Source: Sphingobacterium deserti (GTDB lineage Bacteria > Bacteroidota > Bacteroidia > Sphingobacteriales > Sphingobacteriaceae). Taken from it: a stretch of 59,761 nt of DNA. Made by a program: the position numbers and the translations under genes. This document shows, one piece after another, positions 33,988 through 42,675 of this stretch; position 1 is the first letter of the stretch; every line of letters starts with the position of its first letter. The notes under the pieces are model-generated. The model ran no database searches. It saw nothing but the letters and a program-made list of their open reading frames with translations, and was not told the origin of the DNA. Where the stretch lies: positions 1 to 59,761 of the forward strand of contig NZ_JJMU01000074.1 of assembly GCF_000757725.1 (NCBI RefSeq), written 5' to 3'.

Positions 33988-35556
33988 TTAACTTATCGTA
34001 TCAACGTTATTACCTAGATTTCGATAATTTACTTTTTCTGTCGGATTAGTTCCGTTGAGATATTCTTCGATGTTGGTGTAACCATCGCCATCGCTATCCA
34101 GCGCGCCATCTTTGGGATCGTTTGGATTGAGCTGATATTTAATCTCCCACTCATCAGGCATTCCATCACCGTCACTATCAACAAGCAGCTTTTTAGGGTC
34201 GTAGGTCAAATTCGGATAACCGCCGACCTCGTTTACATCTTTGATAATCCCCGTTTCTGTAGACGGTTTGCCCGTGCGCACCATTTCCACTACCCGCGTG
34301 TCGACGGCATCTCTTTTTGGTAGGGTAGCTCCTGCTTTTGACAAAACCGACTCCATCGCCAGATCAGCCGTTTGGTGTGGCGAAACCGGCCAACCTTCAA
34401 ACGGTGTGTTTACGCGCGCAAGGTGTTCTGAATCTTGTTCACCAGTAACCAAACTATTTTTTGTTTCCTTCATTCGCATACCCCGCCAGTTATTATTAGT
34501 CACATCCTGATCCCCGTGCATAATATTGCCAGCGACATACCACTTTCCTGGGCGGTTTGGCTCTTTCGGGTACCAATCTCCCTCCGCCCAAGCGCTCCCA
34601 GGAGAATACATACTCCGCTGCTCGATTCGAGCAAAAACGGAACGCATATTAGCGTTGGTGCCCGGGCCTGGCTTGAAGTAATTGTTGATTAAATTGATTG
34701 TTGATGTTTCATCACCACCGTCGATAGAGCGGTGACGCCAGTTAAAAATTACGTTGTAACGAAAATCAAAAGGACCTGACATACCTATAGATGGGTTCCT
34801 TGCTGTGTTACTCGCGAAGAGGTTGTGGTGAAATGTAGATGGATTTCCTCCCCATGTTCCACCAAAGGCATGTCCCTTGCCATCCAGCGCCTCACTAGAT
34901 ATTGTCCATTGTACGGTGATATGCTCCGCGGGATCCTTGATCTGTGTCTTCCCATCTAGCGAAGGACGCATATGCCGGTATAAAGAGATGTTTTCATCCA
35001 TTCCCCAGCTGGTAGAGCAATGGTCAATGATAATGTGGTGATAAGGATTGCCGCCGATGTTATCATCCCCTTGTCCACCAGTCGGAACACCTCGCCGTAC
35101 GCGCAAATGTCTGACAATAACATTATGTGTATTGATGTTCAGCGTTCCGGCGATACAGATACCATCACCAGGAGCAGATTGGCCAGCAATCGTTATATCC
35201 GGATGGTTAATGTTTAAATCGCCATCAATCTTAATGGTTCCAGCAACCCGGAAAACGACTATCCGCGGACCTTCCGCTTCCAGTGCTGCGCGAAGGCTAC
35301 CTTCGCCTTTATCGTTAAGATTGGTAACCGTCATGACTTTGCCACCACGGCCGCCAGTCGTAAACATACCTGCTCCCCACGCTCCTGGAAAAGCCGGAAT
35401 AGCGCCCTCAGGCAATCGGGGTGGATGCGGCGGAATTTGACCACGCTCATTAACTGCTAAATTGTTTCCCATCTGTTGCGCTGACGTTTCCATTATTCCT
35501 GACATACATGCAAAAAAAAGGAGACCCGTCGAGGCAATTCTATACGATCTTTTCAT
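33988..35556 (-). CDS. Secreted pectate lyase-like protein (PL1) with calcium-binding repeats
   Basis: A 522-residue exported protein with a signal peptide (cleaved near TSAQQ, residue 28). The parallel beta-helix domain (about 45-430) shows AFPGAWGAGMFTTGGRGGK, VTNLNDKGEGSLRAAL, VFRVAGTIKI, the IIIDHCSTSWGMDEN core of the PL1/PbH1 fold and FDFRYNVIFNWRHRS. The C-terminus carries two thrombospondin type 3-like calcium repeats (DSDGDGMPDEWE, DSDGDGYTNIEEYLNGTNP). It cleaves pectate or a related polyuronide outside the cell. It stands alone with no SusCD pair nearby, which is unusual for such enzymes. Confidence 0.85.
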   Translation of the reverse strand: MKRSYRIASTGLLFFACMSGIMETSAQQMGNNLAVNERGQIPPHPPRLPEGAIPAFPGAWGAGMFTTGGRGGKVMTVTNLNDKGEGSLRAALEAEGPRIVVFRVAGTIKIDGDLNINHPDITIAGQSAPGDGICIAGTLNINTHNVIVRHLRVRRGVPTGGQGDDNIGGNPYHHIIIDHCSTSWGMDENISLYRHMRPSLDGKTQIKDPAEHITVQWTISSEALDGKGHAFGGTWGGNPSTFHHNLFASNTARNPSIGMSGPFDFRYNVIFNWRHRSIDGGDETSTINLINNYFKPGPGTNANMRSVFARIEQRSMYSPGSAWAEGDWYPKEPNRPGKWYVAGNIMHGDQDVTNNNWRGMRMKETKNSLVTGEQDSEHLARVNTPFEGWPVSPHQTADLAMESVLSKAGATLPKRDAVDTRVVEMVRTGKPSTETGIIKDVNEVGGYPNLTYDPKKLLVDSDGDGMPDEWEIKYQLNPNDPKDGALDSDGDGYTNIEEYLNGTNPTEKVNYRNLGNNVDTIS

Positions 35557-35895
35557 AATTAATAAAATCTTAATGATATATTTTCTTTCGTTTATAACCT
35601 TGCTCTAAATATAGAATAATCACTGGAAATTAAATGTAACATTTACGTTTAATTACATTTTGTTGGTTTCCCATCTCACCTACGGCGCGTTTATAATTCG
35701 CATTAACAGTGTTAAAACATGACAAACTCTATATTCCACAACAATACGTAAAACTTTTAAAAGATGATTGAAAGCAAAAGTTTCCGCGACTTAAGCAAAC
35801 ACACTCTCGACGTTCGAATTGGTTACGCAACGTTGCCATCTTTGCAACGCAGGATGTTAAAATGTTACAATATCATGTTAAGATGTGTGAAACAG
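35557..35895. other. Gene-free stretch upstream of the pectate lyase
   Basis: A divergent AT-rich upstream region of the pectate lyase gene and the tail of the glycosylase gene. It contains CGTTGC (35831-35836) paired with GCAACG (35844-35849), and short GTTAAAATGTT / GTTAAGATGT direct repeats near 35858-35890. The pectate lyase promoter must lie here but no exact TAnnTTTG box was found. No gene is supported. Confidence 0.4.
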
Positions 35896-36597
35896 TTACC
35901 TATCGGCGCGGTGGAGCGCTAACAGGTATTTATCAATATAGGTCTGTTTGTCTTTTAGTTTATACTGCTGAATAAATCGGGGATGATCGAGAACGATCAT
36001 GCGACCGAACAGTTGCTTTTCTTCATTCAGCTTGTCTAGAAATTTTGCATTTTTTTTGCCGAGCACAAAAACCTCTTCTGTATTTAAGCCGATGGATATA
36101 TGTTTCCTAAGGCAAGAAACCATAAAGGGTGCAACCGCTTTAAAGAGTCCAGCATCATCGTAGTAATTAGCGTTGACCCATTTCGCACCTTTACGTCGCA
36201 AAATGGCTAGTGGAAAAGGCGAATTGATATAAAAGCTCGCATAAAATTGACTTGCTCCACCGAAAGCTTCTATCATATCATACATAAAAACTGAAGAAAT
36301 CTCGTGCGTTTTTGCGGAGGACATCGAAATATTGCACACTGCCTCGAGACGTTTCGTGTCTGTAAACGGAACGCCCGTTACCCCGGCTCCATGCCGACTA
36401 GGGTTTATACCGATAATAAAATGGCGTGTATTGGTATCACCGTAGTAATGCTGATAGAACCTTGTCATCACACTAAGAGTTTCGGGGTTATCACGATATG
36501 GATTAAGAACATCGAAGTCTTGGGGAAGATCTCCCGCATAATGCAACTGCTTATTAAAATTAACCACTTTACCGCCAAACGTGTGCTCAAACTTCAT
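35896..36597 (-). CDS. SMUG2-like uracil-DNA glycosylase-family protein
   Basis: A 233-residue protein of the uracil-DNA glycosylase superfamily. Motif 1 is GINPSRHGAGVTGVPFTD (substrate-binding loop after IIGINPS), a central YINSPFPLAILRR follows, and motif 2 is LDHPRFIQQYK near the C-terminus. These fit the SMUG2-type group of Bacteroidota, which excise uracil or xanthine from DNA. The frame runs to a TTG at 36633, but the ATG at 36597 (MKFEHTFGGK) is the better start. It is a single repair gene, not linked to the imu operon. Confidence 0.8.
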   Translation of the reverse strand: MKFEHTFGGKVVNFNKQLHYAGDLPQDFDVLNPYRDNPETLSVMTRFYQHYYGDTNTRHFIIGINPSRHGAGVTGVPFTDTKRLEAVCNISMSSAKTHEISSVFMYDMIEAFGGASQFYASFYINSPFPLAILRRKGAKWVNANYYDDAGLFKAVAPFMVSCLRKHISIGLNTEEVFVLGKKNAKFLDKLNEEKQLFGRMIVLDHPRFIQQYKLKDKQTYIDKYLLALHRADR

Positions 36598-36991
36598 TGT
36601 TTCTATATCAGAATTATGAAAAAATACTTCCAACCCTATCGCATCTTATCGACACTTCTTGATAAAAGTCCAACAAAGAACTGCCTGGTTTTGTTTACGC
36701 CAGGTATTTCCCGCAATCTCACGCAGTAAAACGAAATAGCTAGGTATTCTTTCTTTAAACAACCAAAGCTGTATGCTGAAATAAAGAAATCATCTAGCGT
36801 TAATATAGTATTCAATAAACTTACTTGCAAATACTTAAAAAAAGGTGATTACGAATTGCTTAACGCATGGAGCTAAAAGCTAATCTTGCTATATATACTC
36901 GAAAGGATTATAAGCCGCGTAACATTTAGGATGACGTAGAACTTTTGCTATCAGCACTCGTTCTCCTTACGTTCTAAAAGATAGGCGATTT
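36598..36991. other. Gene-free stretch before the glycosyltransferase operon
   Basis: About 394 bases with no convincing gene; the short frames here lack motifs. It should hold the promoters of the glycosylase (minus) and of the glycosyltransferase operon (plus). Near 36940-36975, TTTTG followed about 20 bases later by TACGTTCT loosely resembles a -33/-7 pair. A 5-bp CCTGG/CCAGG hairpin lies near 36690-36710. Confidence 0.35.
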
Positions 36992-38077
36992 ATGAAAATA
37001 GGAATAATAGCACACCTCAAACACCCCATTCGGAAACCGTTTATGGGTGGTCTAGAAGCATTTACGTACGATGTTACAAAGCTTCTTATTGAGAGAGGCC
37101 ACGAGGTGACGCTTTTTGCAAGCGAACTATCCGATCCATCGTTGAATGTATATTCGATCATGAGCGACACAGACTACGATCGGGAAACGTTTAGCCGTTT
37201 TCGATCACACGAGATGAGCGAAGATTTTATCTCTACCCACCACGCGTATCTCGAGCTTATGCAAGATATTGATACTAAGGGATTCGATATTATTTTCAAC
37301 AATAGTTTAAACTATGTGCCAATAACCATGGCATCAATTTGCGCAACGCCTATGGTTACCGTACTTCATACGCCACCTATTTTCGAAATGAAAAGAGCTA
37401 CGGCACGTGAAAAAGCTCTTGGAAAGATCACTTATGTTTCTGTGTCGAGACCGAACGCCGATGCCTGGAAACCCTACGTGCACGATTGTGCCGTGATTAA
37501 TAACGGCATAGACCTTCAGCAATGGAAATTTGTAGCAGAGAATGAAAAAGGATATGTTGTTTGGTTCGGCAGGATTCACCCAGACAAAGGCCCTCACCTC
37601 GCTATACAGGCCGCAAAATTAGCCGGGAAACACATCAAAATTGCAGGCTCCGTTGCGGATAGACATTATTTTGAAACCTTTGTGCAACCTTTGCTAGATC
37701 AAGATGCAGAATGGGTAGAACATTGCACACATGAACAACTAAATGTGTTAATCGGCGGCGCGGAAGCAAGCATTATCACGCCATGTTGGGATGAGCCATT
37801 TGGGTTGGTCGTGGCAGAAAGTTTAGCGTGTGGCACACCCGTCGCCGGAATTGCGCGCGGAGCGCTTCCAAGCATCTTGAATGATAAGACCGGTGTGCTT
37901 ACCAAGTCTTGCGACCCGGATGAGTTAGCGAAGTGCATCCATCTTGCCGTTCAGTTAAAACGAGTAGATTGCCGGGAACATGCTGAGCAGCACCTTTGTA
38001 GAAATGTGATGGTAGCACAATATGAACAGCTATTCAACGATGTTATCCAAAAACGATTTCTGCGGCATGCTATATAA
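36992..38077 (+). CDS. Glycosyltransferase family 4
   Basis: A 361-residue GT-B glycosyltransferase. The N-terminus MKIGIIAHLKHPIRKPFMGG(LEAFT) is the nucleotide-sugar enzyme start with the GG loop. The C-terminal Rossmann domain starts at YVVWFGRIHPDKGPHLAI (about residue 190) and contains the EPFGLVVAESLACGTPV donor-binding motif (E-x7-E). It works in the cytoplasm on an unknown glycan. It is first of three overlapping glycosyltransferase genes, so the three likely build one short glycan. Confidence 0.88.
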   Translation: MKIGIIAHLKHPIRKPFMGGLEAFTYDVTKLLIERGHEVTLFASELSDPSLNVYSIMSDTDYDRETFSRFRSHEMSEDFISTHHAYLELMQDIDTKGFDIIFNNSLNYVPITMASICATPMVTVLHTPPIFEMKRATAREKALGKITYVSVSRPNADAWKPYVHDCAVINNGIDLQQWKFVAENEKGYVVWFGRIHPDKGPHLAIQAAKLAGKHIKIAGSVADRHYFETFVQPLLDQDAEWVEHCTHEQLNVLIGGAEASIITPCWDEPFGLVVAESLACGTPVAGIARGALPSILNDKTGVLTKSCDPDELAKCIHLAVQLKRVDCREHAEQHLCRNVMVAQYEQLFNDVIQKRFLRHAI

Positions 38078-39164
38078 TTTTAGCTTTTATATACATCACC
38101 ATGGATCTGGACACGTGACCCGGGCCACAGCGATAGCGAAATTTTTAAAAACATATGTGGACTGCAAAATCACTTTTTTAGGCAGCGATTTGCTGGCCTA
38201 CCAGCATTTGATACCTGATGATATCGATCAGCTGTTTTTGCCGCTCGATGTTCCTACAGTGGATGACTTATATCATCAACCGCAGAATCTGAAACATTTG
38301 CACTACGCACCGCTTAATGTAGCTGGCTTGCTAGCACGTAACCAAATGATCATTGAGCATTTTTGCAAAAATCCGGAAACTGTCTGCGTCGTTGATGTAT
38401 CTTGCGAAGTTTTGCAGTTAGCAAGGCTTTGCGGAATTCCGACAGTAGCCGTTCGGCAGCATGGCAAACGAACAGACCTTGCACATGCATTGGCCTATGA
38501 CTCCGCACAGCAGATCATCGCACCGTATTGTAGGCAAATGAGTGATGCGGACGAAGAGGGGATTTATGCAGATAAAACACTCTTCACAGGTGGATTTTCC
38601 AGGTATGACACTCTTAAGACGCCTTCTTCAGTACAGCAAAAAAAAAATATCGCCATTTTTATAGGAAAAGGTGGAAGCAGCATCGACCAGCATTTAATAT
38701 CCCGACTTCAGGCGTCGTTAGACGCTTCCTACACGGTACATGTCATCGGTGATGCGCCATCTGCATCAGGCTCGGAAAATATTATTATACATGGCCATTT
38801 GGACGATCCTACGCCCATATTAAATTTATGTGCGGTAATTGTGTGCAATGCTGGACACAATACTATTATGGAAATGGGTTCGCTACGTAAACGCATTATT
38901 TGTATACCTGCTGATCGGCCATTCCGTGAACAAGAAATAAAAGCAGCACATCTGCAACGCCTCAATCTCGCGGTAGTTATTCCAGAAGATCAAGTTAAAC
39001 ATACCAATTGGAAAAACGCTATAGAGCAAGCGCAGCAGCTTGATACCAATCGATGGTCGGATGTAATGGACGATAAAGCACTTACGAAAATAGCCGACTG
39101 TCTGATCGCTACCTATCGTAAATTCTACACAACTCAACGAAAGAAAACTGGCATTCATGCATAA
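38067..39164 (+). CDS. GT28/MurG-like glycosyltransferase
   Basis: A GT-B enzyme of about 365 residues with YIHHHGSGHVTRATAIAKFL at the start (the MurG-type GGxGHxxR loop as HGSGHVTR) and a C-terminal glycosyltransferase family 28-like domain (IAIFIGKGGSS; VCNAGHNTIMEMGSLRKRII). In-frame ATGs at 38022, 38040 and 38067 are possible. The last overlaps the upstream stop and places the HGSGH motif near the N-terminus, so it is chosen. It ends overlapping the next gene by 8 bases. The acceptor is unknown. Confidence 0.8.
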   Translation: MLYNFSFYIHHHGSGHVTRATAIAKFLKTYVDCKITFLGSDLLAYQHLIPDDIDQLFLPLDVPTVDDLYHQPQNLKHLHYAPLNVAGLLARNQMIIEHFCKNPETVCVVDVSCEVLQLARLCGIPTVAVRQHGKRTDLAHALAYDSAQQIIAPYCRQMSDADEEGIYADKTLFTGGFSRYDTLKTPSSVQQKKNIAIFIGKGGSSIDQHLISRLQASLDASYTVHVIGDAPSASGSENIIIHGHLDDPTPILNLCAVIVCNAGHNTIMEMGSLRKRIICIPADRPFREQEIKAAHLQRLNLAVVIPEDQVKHTNWKNAIEQAQQLDTNRWSDVMDDKALTKIADCLIATYRKFYTTQRKKTGIHA

Positions 39165-39981
39165 GTCTATATCACTTTTAACAATTGTACACGGGCGCCA
39201 AAACGCCCTTCGCAACCTTTTAAACGGCGTGGCCGAGGGAAGTTTATTCCCCATGGAAGTAGTTATTGTGCATATGAACGAGCAGCCCTTGCAGCTGGAT
39301 AACTACCCTTTCGCGATCCGCCAAGTATTGCATAAAAGCCAACACGGGCTGAATTTAGCAGCTGCTCGCAATTTTGCTATGTTGCATTCACAATCGCCGA
39401 AGAACGTGTTTTTGGATGTTGACTGTATCCCAGAGCGTACACTTATAGCACAATATGCGGAGGCGCTTGATGACAGTGCCGATCTAATAAGTGGTAGAGT
39501 ACGGTACCTTTCTCAAAAAGCATCAGAAGAATTGCACGCTAGCAACGATCTCTTTAAGGAAAGTACGCCTGATCCCGTGCGACCTGAGAACAAACCATTC
39601 GTACATGAACTTTTCTGGACCTTGAATTTCGGATGTAATAAAGAAACTTTTCGCGCTGTAGGTGGGTTTGATGAAAACTATTCCGGATATGGTGGTGAAG
39701 ACACGGACTTTGCCTTTACGGCCCGAGCGAAAGGTATTGGCTTGAAAACTATAGATGCTACAGCTTTTCACCAATATCACCCAAGCTATTCCCCACCTCT
39801 TAACCACCTCCAAGATATTATACACAATGCAACAGTCTTTTATAACAAGTGGGACAAATGGCCCATGGAGGGCTGGCTGAAAGCGTTTCTAGAAAAAGGC
39901 TTTATAGAGGAAACTGTCGAAGGCTTACGGATAAAGCGATTACCCACGGCGTCGGAAATTCAGATGGTAAAAAAGCTCTAG
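39157..39981 (+). CDS. Glycosyltransferase family 2 (galactosyltransferase-like)
   Basis: A 274-residue GT-A enzyme. N-terminal ISLLTIVHGRQNALRNLL, the DxD-type metal site FLDVDCIPE (about residues 88-96), and the C-terminal GGFDENYSGYGGEDTDFAFT, which is the GGxxExFxGYGxED motif of chondroitin-polymerase/galactosyltransferase-like GT2 enzymes. It overlaps the preceding glycosyltransferase by 8 bases and ends the three-gene operon. It transfers a sugar from a nucleotide donor to an unknown acceptor in the cytoplasm. Confidence 0.87.
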   Translation: MHKSISLLTIVHGRQNALRNLLNGVAEGSLFPMEVVIVHMNEQPLQLDNYPFAIRQVLHKSQHGLNLAAARNFAMLHSQSPKNVFLDVDCIPERTLIAQYAEALDDSADLISGRVRYLSQKASEELHASNDLFKESTPDPVRPENKPFVHELFWTLNFGCNKETFRAVGGFDENYSGYGGEDTDFAFTARAKGIGLKTIDATAFHQYHPSYSPPLNHLQDIIHNATVFYNKWDKWPMEGWLKAFLEKGFIEETVEGLRIKRLPTASEIQMVKKL

Positions 39982-40060
39982 ATGCGATCTATAGCGATAT
40001 GATCAGGATAACGCACGCGTAGCAATGTGTAATCGTCGGCAATGCCATGAAGTAGCTCGC

Positions 40061-41470
40061 CTATTCGACGAGCTGAAACTCCAATATGCAACCTCGCAAA
40101 TTTACTTCTTTCGGATTTTCTTTCGTCGGCCCCGATGTTACTGCAGAGCGATCAGTGATCAAGTATACCTTTTTACCATCTTGCGAAAAACAAATGTCCC
40201 GATAACGAACTTTATTAGGAAACAGTTCCTCAGGATCTCCGAGAACATGACGTCCATCGGCAGATAGCTTTAAACGATAAACTAGCCCGGTTTTGAGCGC
40301 TGTTACGAATAAGCTATTCTTCCAATTGGGAATAGCATCGAAATGATAGAAGGCTAAGCTGCTGGGCGCTATAGACGCCCATTCTGCATCTTTAGAAGCG
40401 CGTACACGCTTAAATCTAGTTTTAAGGTAAGTCGCTTTTGAAGCCGCAAAGCTATATAACGGATTACGGTAGGTATCACCAAGAGAATCTGCAGAGCTGC
40501 TTTCATTACGTATTAATGGTAGCGTAGTACCCCAAATCCCCGGAAGCGCTTGATCATCTGAAACGGCGGCTGATAAACCGTTGTAGTTCCCGTCTGCATA
40601 CCCCACAATAAGCGGATGTCCATAATTTTTTCCTTTTTCAATGATGTTGACCTCATCGTCAGACATTGGGCCATGCTCGCACGAAAAGAGCAATGTGTAG
40701 GTTTCAGAACGTGCCGCGACCAAACCTTGCGGATTGCGATGTCCAATGCTGTAAATTGCCGTTGCTACATCTGCATAAAATGGATTATCTTGCGGAATCC
40801 ATCTTTCGGCACTTACGACTGAGGTATCCGGATCTACGAGAAATCGTAATATTTTCCCTTCTTTACTTGAGGTGTTTTGCGCATTATTTCGACGACCGCC
40901 GTTGCTATATTGTCCGGCTCCCATATCGCCGACAGCGTAATAGAGATAGTGAAATCCATTTTCAGAAACTGTCGCCAATCTTCCGCCGTTATGGTCATTA
41001 CTTCCCGGGATATTATTATCTAAAACAGTTTCCCTATCTAATGTTCTTTTTTCTTTATCAAAATGAAACCTCGACAAACGCGTTAAGAACCTATTGCCTT
41101 CTAAGTGCTTATACACGTATGCAACAAATAGATAAGGATCAGTCGTATCAAAATTAGGGTGAAGCGCCAATCCCATTAGCCCCCCTTGCGGCCAAGGTTT
41201 GTCTTTCATCTTTAATGTGTCATACCGTGGAAATTCCCTTGACCCTGATAGATCTGCGGAAAGTTCAGTCGTACCGTTTTCAGGATTTATCCGTAGGATT
41301 TTGTATGTTTTACTCTCAGTAACCCAAAGACAGCCTTCCCCATCGATGGCAATCGACCAAGGGTCTTGCAAATTTGACGCAATTACGGTTTGTTTAAACG
41401 AAGGTTGCTGTGCACTACAAAGCTTGCTAAACATAGAGAACGCAATTAGCGTGTAAAATAATTTACGCAT
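40061..41470 (-). CDS. Secreted PQQ-type sugar dehydrogenase-like protein (GSDH family)
   Basis: A 469-residue exported protein with a signal peptide (MRKLFYTLIAFSMF...CSAQQ) and a six-bladed propeller of the glucose/sorbosone dehydrogenase family. Typical segments are LQDPWSIAIDGEGCLWVTE, GGLMGLALHPNF, NDHNGGRLA and the calcium/PQQ-site region IYSIGHRNPQGL followed by EHGP. Members oxidise sugars with PQQ, but some are only structurally similar. It lies 12 bases after an SDR gene on the same strand, so the two may be co-transcribed. It converges with the glycosyltransferase operon. Confidence 0.83.
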   Translation of the reverse strand: MRKLFYTLIAFSMFSKLCSAQQPSFKQTVIASNLQDPWSIAIDGEGCLWVTESKTYKILRINPENGTTELSADLSGSREFPRYDTLKMKDKPWPQGGLMGLALHPNFDTTDPYLFVAYVYKHLEGNRFLTRLSRFHFDKEKRTLDRETVLDNNIPGSNDHNGGRLATVSENGFHYLYYAVGDMGAGQYSNGGRRNNAQNTSSKEGKILRFLVDPDTSVVSAERWIPQDNPFYADVATAIYSIGHRNPQGLVAARSETYTLLFSCEHGPMSDDEVNIIEKGKNYGHPLIVGYADGNYNGLSAAVSDDQALPGIWGTTLPLIRNESSSADSLGDTYRNPLYSFAASKATYLKTRFKRVRASKDAEWASIAPSSLAFYHFDAIPNWKNSLFVTALKTGLVYRLKLSADGRHVLGDPEELFPNKVRYRDICFSQDGKKVYLITDRSAVTSGPTKENPKEVNLRGCILEFQLVE

Positions 41471-41482
41471 GCTTGAGTATCG

Positions 41483-42277
41483 CTATTCTTTTGGTTTTTG
41501 CATTTTGTTAATTTGTTTAGCTACCGCCGCATCAGGAAGTATGTTGCTTGCAGAAACGAAGATCTTATTTTTAAGTCCGGAAACCACCTTATCTTTTCCT
41601 TCCATCAGGGCTTTAAAGCCGTCTGCAGCCACTTTAGCTGGATCGCTTAATTTCGAGTCCATAATTTTGGAAGTGGTCATCCCTGCTTTATTGAAGAAGT
41701 CGGTATCTGTAGCACCCGGTTCTAAGACGGTGATGGAAACTTGGGTATCAGCAATTTCTTCCCGAATAGCTTCAGAAAGCGATAGGACAAATGCCTTTGT
41801 AGCGTGATAAACTGCCTGCCATGGGCCTGGCATTTCTGAAGCGATCGAGCCGAGCTGCAATATCTTACCTTTATCGTGGGCCAGCATATCCTTTAAGAAA
41901 AGCTGCGTTAGTTCTGTCAGTGCGGCAACGTTTAATTGGATGATTTCGAGCAAGCGTCCCAAATCTGCTTGGGCAAACAAGCCATACTCGCCCTGTCCAG
42001 CACTATTTACCAGTATGTCGACAAAGATATGCTGCTCCTTCACAAACTCATAAACAGCTTGTGCTGAGCCTGGCTTGCTTAAATCTTGTGCAAAAGTAAG
42101 CACCTCTACCGCGTATTGATCAGTGAGCATAGTTTTCGTTTGTGCAAGAGCGTCTAGACTTCGCGCAACGAGGATGAGGTGATAATTATTTTCTGCAAAA
42201 AGCTTTGCTAGTTCTAAGCCGATGCCGGATGTTCCACCGGTTATTAAAGCGTATTTTTTCAAGTTTTCGTTTTTCAT
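41483..42277 (-). CDS. SDR-family oxidoreductase (DltE-like)
   Basis: A 264-residue classical short-chain dehydrogenase: cofactor motif TGGTSGIGLELAK near residue 14, NSAG, serine in LGSIASE, catalytic YHATK, and EPGATDTDFF after it. The R-S-x-x-x-L at the end of strand 2 (LVARSLDAL) suggests NADP preference. The substrate is unknown. It lies upstream of the sugar dehydrogenase-like gene. Confidence 0.85.
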   Translation of the reverse strand: MKNENLKKYALITGGTSGIGLELAKLFAENNYHLILVARSLDALAQTKTMLTDQYAVEVLTFAQDLSKPGSAQAVYEFVKEQHIFVDILVNSAGQGEYGLFAQADLGRLLEIIQLNVAALTELTQLFLKDMLAHDKGKILQLGSIASEMPGPWQAVYHATKAFVLSLSEAIREEIADTQVSITVLEPGATDTDFFNKAGMTTSKIMDSKLSDPAKVAADGFKALMEGKDKVVSGLKNKIFVSASNILPDAAVAKQINKMQKPKE

Positions 42278-42454
42278 GATGTAGAGCGAAACAGTTCTCT
42301 TTCAGAACGAGATCACTCCCAATTGGTTCAAACAAACTATCGCAAAATGCCCGGTCAAAACTTCTCGGTCGGGCGAACAAAATAAAAATTAAGAAAAAAC
42401 AAATACGAGTAAACTATTTATGCGCAATTGTTGTTCACCATCAAATTATAAAAT

Positions 42455-42610
42455 ATGCAGCGATACAAACACGATATTATTTTGATAGCCAGCGCGCTGA
42501 TGATCTGTGCAACAGTACTGGTCGTTGTTCTTGGATTAACCAATACCAGCAAAGCACATTCGACCCCCATATCTCCTGTCGAGCGGCAATTCAGTCACAA
42601 CAAAAATTAA
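42455..42610 (+). CDS. Possible 51-residue single-pass membrane protein
   Basis: A short ATG-initiated frame encoding MQRYKHDIILIASALMICAT, then VLVVVLGL and a polar tail ending HNKN. One clear hydrophobic helix (about residues 9-28) follows a positively charged N-terminus, so the predicted topology is N-in. It lies in the otherwise gene-free gap 42278-42675, which also has GCAGCT/AGCTGC hairpin sequence (42653-42668) that may help end the urease-nickel operon. No ribosome site is evident. It may be a small membrane protein or chance. Confidence 0.35.
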   Translation: MQRYKHDIILIASALMICATVLVVVLGLTNTSKAHSTPISPVERQFSHNKN

Positions 42611-42675
42611 GCGCTCTCAACCATAGTTAACCGTACCTCGGTGAGCAAATTCGCAGCTCATCAGCTGCTACTGTA

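Noticed and set aside
36636..36830. Minus-strand frame of 64 codons
   Set aside because: No start signal, no motif, in an AT-rich intergenic region.
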